Shown here: positions 55,390-64,000 of the stretch, in pieces
How positions within the stretch are numbered: position 1 is the stretch's first letter
How the letters are laid out: the number at the start of each line of letters is the position of its first letter
NCBI RefSeq assembly: GCF_902148845.1
Contig: NC_043745.1
Location: 17,859,161 to 17,923,160, forward strand
Direction: 5' to 3'
DNA: 64,000 nt
From: Salarias fasciatus
Lineage: Eukaryota; Chordata; Actinopteri; Blenniiformes; Blenniidae
The notes under the pieces: generated by a model
Told to the model about the DNA's origin: nothing
The model's input: the letters and a program-made list of their open reading frames with translations, nothing else
Database searches by the model: none
Translations under genes and position numbers: made by a program

Positions 55390-55950
55390 AAAAATACTTA
55401 TTCCTGTCTGTGTGTATATAGGAGGGGGATGTATCAGGAGATGGGGTGATGGACTTCACAGCTCTGGGGAAGAAGCTGTGCTTCAGTCTGTTTGTATGGG
55501 CTGTGATGTTCCGGTACCTCTTTCCAGAGGGAAGGGGTACAAACAGTTCATGGCCTGGGTGGGTGGGGTCTGCATCTGTACTACCAGCCCACCTTCGAAC
55601 TCGGCTGTCGTACATTGAGTCCAGATGTGGCAGAGGACTCCCCACAATCCCCTGTGCTGTTTTCACCACCCGGGCCGACACCTTCCCGTCCTGTGCGGTG
55701 CTGTTTCCGTACCACACTGCTGCACTCAGACAGAGGAGGCTCTCAGTTGTGACTCTAGAAGTTTGTCAGAAGCTGAGGGGAAGAATCCGGTCCTTTCAGC
55801 TTCCGGAGGAACAAGAGCCATTGGTGGGCCTTCTTCAGCAGGTGGGATGTGTGTGTGGACCAAGTGAGGTCAGTTGTAACGTGGATGTCCAGGAGCTTGA
55901 TGTTGTCCACCCGATCCTCCTCCAATAGGGTTACAAACACGTCTGTCACA
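55390..55950 (-). mobile_element. LINE reverse-transcriptase C-terminal fragment, L2/CR1-like
   Basis: On the minus strand, LLDIHVTTDLTWSTHT, LKKAHQWLLFLRKLKG, TAQGIVGSPLPHLDSMYDSR, THPGHELFVPLPSGKRYRNI and TNRLKHSFFPRAV follow each other. This is the usual order after the reverse-transcriptase core in teleost LINEs. It is opposite in orientation to the fragment at 53650-54815 and is a separate insertion. At least one frameshift lies between the two parts. Confidence 0.72.
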
Positions 55951-55959
55951 GCCTAGACA

Positions 55960-57460
55960 AGCTCACACTGTCCTGACAGAAGAGATGTCGTTTGTCTAAA
56001 TAAGTAAAATCACATAGTATGGAGCAACAGAGCTTTGAAATGTGCATCTATAAAAATCAGTGACAGTGAAAATATATTCGTCATTTTCAGAGAGTTTCTA
56101 TTATTAGCTGCTGCAGTGCAAACAATGAGACAGTCAGACATGTGTGCTGACATGTGGCACCAAGTAACAAAAAAAGGAGAAACCCTTGCTAATGACTGAC
56201 TGTACAGGGAAGCAGTGGAGAGGAAAAGAGACCAATGATCAATCTTATTGAAGAATTAATACAATGAGAACAATTCAGGTTCTAAAAAGATCAATATAGT
56301 GCAACAAACTGTGATTTTTAATTCATCCTTTAAGTGTTTTGTTCTCTGTTGCACCCTGCACAAGTTTCCCATGCTAGATCAAATCTTTTTTTATCCAATA
56401 AGTTTGATTCAGTTTTTTTGTTGCGCTAAAGGAAAAAAGCAAATGAACAAATAAGTCAATAGAAAAGAATAATAATTTAACTAAAACGGTGCTTTTCACA
56501 CTGTAAGATAAAATGTGTCATGATGTTTTAGTTGCAGGGGCTTCCCTAAAAAAATCTGAATTTAAAATTTCAACAAATATTGTTTATCATTTACAGATTA
56601 GCCAATATCGATGGTGTGCAGTATTTAACAATCACCGTTACTGTGAGAGCTCCACTTTACTTCAGTTTTCAAAACTTTTTTGGATGTTTTAGCGTTTTTG
56701 TTTTTTTGTTGGGTGGGGGGTAATTTCTGCTGGTGAAGTACATTCAATCACTATGCAGACAATAGAAATTTCATCAGGCAAACTGTAAAAAATAATAGGA
56801 GCAAAAGGACATGGACATTCTGCCTGTTCTTGAAAGAAACTGACATCTGGAAGAATGAGAACAACAAGCAGCAACAAAAAAAAATCTGAGATAAACATGC
56901 AGACAGCAGCAGAAAACTCTGATAAAATTAAGCCGATGTTTATTTTTGGTGCAGAGTACATCGCTTATTATAGATGACTTACAACCGCTGTAGTGTCTGT
57001 TAGTTTATTCCTTCAGACATCTGCTGTCATTAAAACAATTGCAGAGCTGCTGCCTCTCTCTGTCATTGTTCTTGTAGCTTCAGTCGAGTGTCAGTTATTT
57101 TTTTTTCTGTTGTGACATCTGGAGCTTTACAATTCCCCGTCTGTGTCTGGAACTAAAATATGTAAATACTGCATCTTGGTAGTGAGAGTAGAAACATCTG
57201 AAATCTACAGATTCCCACTGCAGAAGATAGTCCAGATAGCAAGACTTCAACGTTTGGTTTTAAGGAATAGCTCTAAAGAAGCTTTATCATCTTGATATAC
57301 AAGATTGTATCAAAATAAGGGGGGAAAAAAGTTGCACACACAAAACACTCGTACGTTAAACACACAAAAGCACACTTCTGGGAAACAGGGATTAGTAACT
57401 GATATCGAGAGATGGGAAAGTAGCCTCCCTCTGTGGCCTCTAAAACCAGATGTAACCAGC
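55960..57460. other. Gene-free stretch
   Basis: AT-rich, only short chance ORFs; no repeat family recognised. Confidence 0.5.
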
Positions 57461-57462
57461 TG

Positions 57463-57464
<2 letters not shown>

Positions 57465-57539
<75 letters not shown>
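57465..57539. repeat. (CA)n microsatellite
   Basis: About 37 CA units. Confidence 0.98.
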
Positions 57540-57541
<2 letters not shown>

Positions 57542-57794
57542 GACCAGCAGGCTCGTGGCCAGAACTTTTGTCCTTCTCTCCGCTGTGTGAGCCGGGGCAT
57601 AAAGGAGAGGGAGGCCCAGTTTCAGCTGTGCGGAGTTCAAAGTGGCTGCTTCAATGCATCTCTGTAGCCAATGAATCTTTGCAGTGGAGGACAACTGTTC
57701 CTTAAAGGTCTCAGGCAGTGACACTTTAACTGCCGCCGCTTTAATGAAACATTTCAATCTTTTTCGTCACAGATTGAAACAGCAGAGAAACTAC

Positions 57795-57798
<4 letters not shown>

Positions 57799-57866
<68 letters not shown>
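57799..57866. repeat. (GT)n microsatellite
   Basis: About 34 GT units, 260 bp after the (CA)n tract at 57465-57539. Confidence 0.98.
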
Positions 57867-57872
<6 letters not shown>

Positions 57873-57899
57873 AAGAAGAGAGATGAGTAGATGTGTGAA

Positions 57900-59240
57900 G
57901 ACTTTCTTGTAGGACACATCTGTTTATTTAACTGCATGGAGACGGCGGGGGAGAGAGAGGGCGTGTGGTGTGATGTTGAAACGGTAACTGAAGGGAGTCG
58001 GGATCATCTGAAAGGAGATAAGTCATCAGAGAGTGAATCTCCGAGCAAAGGGCAGCTGATGCTCGTCTGTTTTTATGCTGCTGGAAGAAAACATGCAGAG
58101 TCATGTATTTTTCATAACTGTGAAACTTTGCAACATTTTCTGTGTTCATCCAAGCCTGGGAAACTTTTTAATGACTTTTAACTCTGGAGCGCTATTTTAA
58201 GCGTTTGTGTCAGCTGTGTGGCTGAAACGGTGCGAAACAGGCTGTCATTCAGCTCTGAGGGCAAAAAGTTTTCCCTTTTGAAATTCAAATATGTTCTGAA
58301 AGTTCATTCTCTGATCTTAAGGCAGAATTTCAATCTGTATATGACCTCAAACTAAGGTCCTTATGAACCTAATCAAACCTGGACATTTGATTTAATCCCT
58401 CTATATTACTAAAGTGCAGCTCTCTCATACATTTAGCTGGTTAAACAATCAGCAGCAGCAGCAGCGGCAGTCATGGGATGTTAGATGACAGTTCATATGA
58501 CCAGCTGCGCTGCATATAGACCACAGAGCTTCTGCTGTTGTACTGAGAGGGTTTTCAACGCAGTCACAAGATGAAACAGCTGTGGGAAGAAGAATCCAAA
58601 TTTCTCCAATCACAAGCTCTCTAAAGAATGTTCAAAAATATCCGCTCTGCTGTGAGTTTCATAAGTTCAGGTTTATTCTTGCTTTGTTGTGTTGATCAAA
58701 CTCTTATTATAGATGGAGTGTGAGTAATCTGCCTCTGTGTGAGCCACTTACTTTTTTTTTGTTGTTGTTGCCAGCTAGTTATAAGTTGTAACGTGGAGTG
58801 TAATAACATGTATAGTTATTGTGTAATAACTTAATATCTGCAATGAACTTTTGTGTGGAGCTCAACATGAAAATAGGAGACACAAACACACCAGGGGATG
58901 GGGATATTGACAAAGGTAAACATATGGACGCATCAAATTGAGTGTTACGTTACAATATCGCGTTTACAGAAATGAGATGGAATGTGTTTTCCTTTGAAAT
59001 CTTTATCTCCAATTGGAGCTTTGAGTTTCAGTCCAAAAAATGATGAGATGAGGAAAGAAGAAAAAAGAGAATAGAGATTATTTTTTTCTTTTTCAGGAGG
59101 GTAAAGGGGCAAACATGCAGAGAAAACAGAAACTTGAACGAGAAGAGTAAAAGTAAAAATGTGGCAGAGAAAGAGACTGTCGATGGGAGAGCAGCAGTTT
59201 GCTCACTGATCAAACAGCTGCTGGATTCTCTTATCTCTGC
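57900..59240. other. Gene-free stretch
   Basis: No gene or repeat family recognised. Confidence 0.5.
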
Positions 59241-59247
59241 CTGCACT

Positions 59248-59248
59248 C

Positions 59249-59301
<53 letters not shown>
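59248..59301. repeat. (GT)n microsatellite
   Basis: Interrupted GT tract; a shorter one lies at 59829-59851. Confidence 0.95.
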
Positions 59302-59303
<2 letters not shown>

Positions 59304-60326
59304 AGGTGTGAATAATCAGCTGTGTGTGTGTTTCAGCAATCCGTTGCCCTCATGACCTCTGATACAGCTGACATGCAGTGTTTTAATACCTCTGTGTGTT
59401 AAAAACAAACTGAACTCATGTGAATTAAAACCAGTGTGAAAGGTAATGTGCTGAATTCCCCGTGTGTCTGTACCAGTGTCCCGAAATGTGCTAAATGTGA
59501 AGAAAAGAAGAGAATGTTATCAGAAAGACGGGGAAATACAACGGACAGGAAAGATCGGCGAGCAGAGAGGAAGGAAGAGTGAAGAGGTGAACAGGACGTC
59601 ACGGTGGTCGGAAAAGAAAAATGGGAATGACTCTACAGAAGTGATGGGTGAAGAAGAAAGGAAGGATGTTTTTTTTTTTTGCTATTATCAGTTTATGCAA
59701 CACATGGATGTGTGCGCGTGCACACACATGGCGCACGCAAAGGGGATGTGTGTGTGATTGAGAGAAGGTGGTACTTCCTGCCAGAGACAGAATAGCTGAC
59801 AGGGACATCCTCCCCCTCCTCTTCCTCCTGTGTGTGTGTGTGTGTGTGTGTGTTCAGAGATGAAAATCAATGTTTACAATCATACCACTTTATTTAACAA
59901 AATTGGAGAAATTCTTCATTGATTAATAATATTATGTATGAATCATAGCAACGTCATGACTTTGATCCTGGTAAATGGTGCAGTGTGGTCAGTCTTTCCT
60001 CGTCAAACGAGTCACAAGTCACAAATTTGCCTGAGAGAACTTTCCAAAGTACCTCAGAAGAAACTTCAGGATATGCAAAATAGGGGAGGCAATCTGTTTG
60101 AAGCATCTTTCTGGATTTTCCCTCTATATGAAGCGTGAGCCACACAGCCTTATTGTAATATTACAGCGGTTCGATATCGCGAGCATCACGACCGCTGGAA
60201 ATGTCTACAGTAGCAGGAATGCAGATTAGAGGTGTGTTCCTCTGAAAAGTCCTCAGTGTCAACTATTTTTGGTTGCTGCCCGCATTTTAACTGCACTGCT
60301 GTGACCGCTGGAATGTGTGCCTTTAT

Positions 60327-60328
<2 letters not shown>

Positions 60329-60381
<53 letters not shown>
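60329..60381. repeat. (GT)n microsatellite
   Basis: About 26 GT units. Confidence 0.97.
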
Positions 60382-60382
<1 letters not shown>

Positions 60383-60510
60383 ATTGCTAAAACTGCACCA
60401 AGCAAGAGCAGGATATGAAGACAGGTTGGAAGACTTGATGAATGTCTGCAGTGTCCAACTGCAGCCTGTTATTGTGGTCTCGCTTTCTATATAGGACCTG
60501 TTGGCTAGAA

Positions 60511-60511
<1 letters not shown>

Positions 60512-60582
<71 letters not shown>
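60512..60582. repeat. (CA)n microsatellite
   Basis: About 35 CA units, 130 bp from the (GT)n tract at 60329-60381. Confidence 0.97.
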
Positions 60583-60584
<2 letters not shown>

Positions 60585-60589
60585 CATGG

Positions 60590-61755
60590 AGACACACGCA
60601 CGCACACACAACTTGAAGTCTCGCTGGACTCCTGTGGTTCTCGTCCACAGCCATCAGTCAAGTTTATTTGTCTGGAGACAGAAAGCGCAGCGGCACACGC
60701 AGCTGGACAAGGCAGCCATTCAGCTCCACATCAGCTCCAACAGAGACTCTGATATCAGAGGATATTCAGAAGTAAAATCACGTGCAAGAAGAATGTCTCA
60801 GAAATGTTAGTTATGCTTTCAGACACTAAAATAGGCACAAATTCATGTGCTCATTTTTGATGAGTTGACATAGATCTAATGGAAAACAGAGAAGATTTCA
60901 TCAAACTCAATGGACTAAAAAGTCCACAACCACACTGATACAGATATGAGCTACGGTGTTCTTTGCCTTGAGAGCGATCACATGCAAAACTTTACATGCC
61001 TTTACATGCTTTTGTATCCACAAATATCTCAGAGAGGTGCTAATCTGCTCTCTGGGAACAAAAAACATCCTGTCTGTTCAAGACGAAGAGAAAACCAGTT
61101 TGTTGCGCGTGTCTGCAAATACATTTTTAGGTTTCAAGGACACTGTGCGTTTCCTCTCTGGCTCTCTATTGTTCCTGCAGCTACAGGGTTCCTCGAGGAG
61201 GAGGGGAGCGAGCGCCACATCACTACAACAGCAGGACAGGGAGAGTCCCCGAGGCTGATGTGGCCTCCGGTCTGTCCACAATTCACTTCATTGTTTCCAT
61301 CAAACTTTAAAGCATCACTGACTTACATGAAATCCTCTGAATAAAGGACCGTCAAAATGTAACGTGGAACTGAACACACTGATTCAGAGATATAGATTTT
61401 CCAAATTAGACTTTCTGACCCCCTGAAAGTTGTGTATGAGAACGATTGTGAGCTGCACAGACAAAACAACCCTGACTCCACTTGTGTCACATGTGCTTTT
61501 CTCCTTTTGCCTCTTATATGGATGCTGTTAAACTTTATCCATCATCTTTGCTGCCATCTGCAGGACTGAGAACGCGATGGGAAGCAGATCCACCAGCTCA
61601 AAGCATCACGCTCTGACAACTTTCTCACACACACCGTTGGACCATTCCTGCCAAATAAACATGCAACATCTTGCTTCTGTCTACAGCAGTAAAGCATTTG
61701 GCTTGACAGTTCCAATTCCTAAATCCTGGAACAACTGCTCCAATTTATTCAATCA
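60590..61755. other. Gene-free stretch
   Basis: Mixed sequence with moderate ORFs (for example 60946-61344, plus) but no recognisable protein family. Confidence 0.45.
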
Positions 61756-61759
61756 GAAG

Positions 61760-61950
61760 GTTGCAGGTACAGTTCCCCAGCTCGCCCTGTAAACGTCAGT
61801 GTCCTTGAGCAAGACACTGAACCCCAAACTGCTCACAGTAGATGGATTGAACACTTTGCATGGCCGCCATGACTGCGTGAATGTGATTAGCAGTGCAAAG
61901 TGTCATTAGGGACTGATGTGGTAGAAAAGCAAAGAGCATTCACCCCGTTG
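61760..61950 (+). repeat. Teleost interspersed repeat (MITE or SINE type)
   Basis: Contains 'ggttgcaggtacagttcccc', 'gtccttgagcaagacactga' and 'accccaaactgctc', followed by 'gtgaatgtgattagcagtgc'. This order is typical of a very common non-autonomous teleost repeat. Diverged copy. Confidence 0.55.
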
Positions 61951-61995
61951 AATTGAATGTGTGGTGTAATCTGTAAAAACGCAACAGTATCACAC

Positions 61996-62001
61996 TTTAT
62001 T
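61996..62001 (-). terminator. ppm1g: Polyadenylation signal AATAAA on minus strand, ppm1g
   Basis: TTTATT on the plus strand, about 1.7 kb downstream of the ppm1g stop. The interval 62002-63667 is then its 3'UTR, in which no other gene is seen. Confidence 0.4.
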
Positions 62002-63667
62002 TTAAAAAAATTTATTTGTATGTACTTACATACTGGTGTCAAAAGAGTATGCACCGATGTCACATTGACTCACAATTACAAAGAAAAAGCAAATATTTTT
62101 CTTCAATTACAAGTATTGAAAAAACTATGTACAGAAAAAAAGGGCGTGGTGACAAGATGATACGCTAGAAACAGACAGTCACACAATGTTTCAATCGAGG
62201 CGTCTGCAAATGGAGAAATAAAAAGAAATCATCTGAACAGTTACACTGCCTTGGTGCTCTGGACATTAATTTGCATTTCCACTCAGAAAAAGACCCTTGA
62301 GCGTCCTCTCCACAGTCCAGCAGGAAGGCGATTTCAGAGTGTGCTCACAAAACTGCTTTTTAAAAAAAACTGCCAGAGGGCCGATTCATCGAAAAGGGAA
62401 CATAACCGTTGAATGGAAACAATTTACACATCTTAGAAATCATTCTCAAAACGATGTTACAGCGGCAACGGTCAACCAACGGAACAGTCGACGGCTTCAA
62501 ATGGACATTTCTCTCTGGATGGATGAAGGTCACCAGTGTTCCATTACTGTATCTTACAGATGAAAAATAGACTAGGCTTCAGAAAATCCTGGCATTTAAA
62601 GAAAAAGAAAGAAAAATCCAACTTTAATAATTACAGACTTTGATCAAGACAAGACAAAAAAGCAGAAAAGATTTTTTTTTAAAAACCCACAGCGATGTTC
62701 TGGGTTGTTTGTGACCGACAGAACAAAAGGGAAAGAGTCCTCACAAGGAGGGACGTCTGAAGTGAAAAAACATAAATGGAAAAGTTGAGCAACTGGATTA
62801 GTACCCCGAATCCACCAGTTCCTCTCTACACACAGGGTAAAGTCAGACAGACTCACACTAACTGCCCCTCAACACGCTCCGCTCGGGAGTCGGGGAGGAG
62901 CTTGAAAGAGGGCATCGACACATTCGGTACGACACGAGACGAGCCGTCCATCTCGCTGCGTCACGGAGCTGCAGTTTGGGCGACAGAAACACGGGGCGCT
63001 GCTCTGCAGCCACGTTTCTCCTCTGTGCTAATCTCAGGAAGTGTACTTGTGAGGATTTTCGTGGCACTTGCTCTGCGCGTCACTCGGTGAGGTGCAGTTT
63101 GGTGGCTGGATGGATAATTCATGTGGACAGTCGTCAAGACGCAGATCACTCCCTGAACTGGCCTCAAAACCAAAGCAGCTCCATGAAGAGCGAGTCGAGC
63201 GCAACGCAGCCTGCAGAGGCGGTGAGGACGCACACCTTCCTCTGCAGACTGGAAGACTGGACTCCTGCAATCTCCACTTGGTCACAAATGCATGGAAACC
63301 AATGTGCTTTTTAGCATGTCTTCCAATGGTGTGTCTGCCTCTGCTGAATTTAGGAACTAAAAATGAATCCAGTAACATCTCAACTGGATCCAAAAAAAAA
63401 AAAAAAGACAAAAAGAAAAGATCACCTGCAGGGTGTGTTGAAATGTAAATCCACCAAGAACAGAGCACTAAACTATACTGATGGTTTTAGTTCAGCTTAT
63501 CTTTGAGCTTATATTTCGCCTTCATAACGTCTGTCTCTGAGTGAGATTGTGGCTGTCAGGTAAGGATTTACTCTTGGAGGATGGGGTGGAGGGGTGGAGG
63601 GGTGGGGGTCTCTCTGGTGTATTTGGGGTGGCCTGGGACCAGCTGCTCCCTCTCAGTTTCGCTCTCT

Positions 63668-63868
63668 TTAGTCACTCTTTGCTTTCTTGCTGTCATTTCC
63701 GTTCTCCTCCAGCGAGGTCCCCTCTGCCTCCTCTGGCTGCTTCCTCTTCTTCGTGTCTTCGGCCTGCGCCGCAGACGGGTGAGGCCTGAACGTAACGATG
63801 ATGCAGGTCATGTTGTCGCATCCCGTACCGTCTCCCGACGTGTCGGGTGCCAAACAGTGGTCCAACAG
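63668..63868 (-). CDS. ppm1g: Protein phosphatase 1G (PP2C family), last coding exon, partial
   Basis: One minus-strand coding exon of 66 residues plus stop, entered in phase 0 after the acceptor TTGCAG. It reads LLDHCLAPDTSGDGTGCDNM, then TCIIVTF and an acidic, Lys-rich tail ending KKAKSD. The DTSGDGTGCDNMT block is the last conserved PP2C motif, with the Asp that binds catalytic metal. The tail with KKRKQPEE and DSKKAKSD resembles the nuclear-localisation end of PPM1G. PPM1G is a nuclear Mg/Mn-dependent Ser/Thr phosphatase (family knowledge). All upstream exons lie beyond the right edge of the window. Confidence 0.9.
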   Translation of the reverse strand: MLDHCLAPDTSGDGTGCDNMTCIIVTFRPHPSAAQAEDTKKRKQPEEAEGTSLEENGNDSKKAKSD

Positions 63869-64000
63869 CTGCAAGAAGGACAAAGTCAGACTCGAAACCG
63901 AATCCCATTCTTATGAAAACGCGACACAGTTTCTAAAAAAAATTCTCAAAACAACAGTCATTTTAAAATTATTTAGCAAACATTTTTGCTGTGTTCACTC

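Noticed and set aside
60946-61344. 132-codon plus-strand ORF
   Set aside because: No recognisable domain, low-complexity neighbours and no clear exon signals.
63034-63468. 144-codon minus-strand ORF and overlapping plus-strand ORFs
   Set aside because: They fall in the inferred ppm1g 3'UTR and conflict with one another; no family match.

Overview
This window is vertebrate nuclear DNA from a ray-finned fish, most likely a percomorph teleost. Its genes are split by GT-AG introns, the coding exons read as clear orthologues of human proteins with fish-like differences, (CA)n/(GT)n/(CT)n microsatellites are very dense, and the LINE fragments are of teleost type. There are no operons, ribosome binding sites or CRISPR arrays. 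Gene names rest on reading the translated exons against remembered protein families; no database search was run. For each complete gene the exon joins were traced by hand and keep one open frame from ATG to stop.

Layout, left to right: (1) 1-5.2 kb, ccsap (+), four coding exons with a long 3'UTR and a CCAAT/CRE promoter candidate near 0.5 kb. (2) 5.35-11.6 kb, rab4a (-), seven coding exons, tail-to-tail with ccsap. (3) 11.9-20.5 kb, phf10 (+), twelve coding exons, head-to-head with rab4a across about 350 bp. (4) 22.3-24.5 kb, psmb1 (+), proteasome beta6, six coding exons. (5) 26.9-28.8 kb, psmc3 (-), proteasome ATPase Rpt5, with only one coding intron. (6) 30.1-34.4 kb, tbp (+), eight coding exons, head-to-head with psmc3. 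(7) 35.8-39.1 kb, pdcd2 (-), eight coding exons, tail-to-tail with tbp. (8) 39.5-41 kb, relic of a THAP + DDE (Harbinger/ISL2EU-like) DNA transposon. (9) 42-46.5 kb, rhou (+), four coding exons, with a LINE fragment in intron 2 and a uORF. (10) 46.5-62 kb, a gene-poor stretch with the rhou 3'UTR, many microsatellites, a near-perfect 714-bp inverted duplication at 51.5-52.3 kb and two LINE fragments. (11) 62-63.9 kb, the 3' end of ppm1g (-), last coding exon and 3'UTR; the rest lies beyond the right edge.

The gene set mixes two human neighbourhoods: RHOU-RAB4A-CCSAP (human 1q42) and PHF10-PSMB1-TBP-PDCD2 (human 6q27). Functionally it is a housekeeping cluster: two proteasome subunits (20S beta6 and 19S Rpt5), the TATA-binding protein, a BAF-complex PHD protein, two small GTPases, a centriole/spindle protein, a ribosome-biogenesis chaperone and a nuclear phosphatase. 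The strongest unusual items are the almost intronless psmc3 lodged between psmb1 and tbp, the large inverted duplication, TG-repeat splice acceptors in pdcd2 and rhou, a perfect 63-bp palindrome in a rab4a intron, and the THAP-transposase relic.
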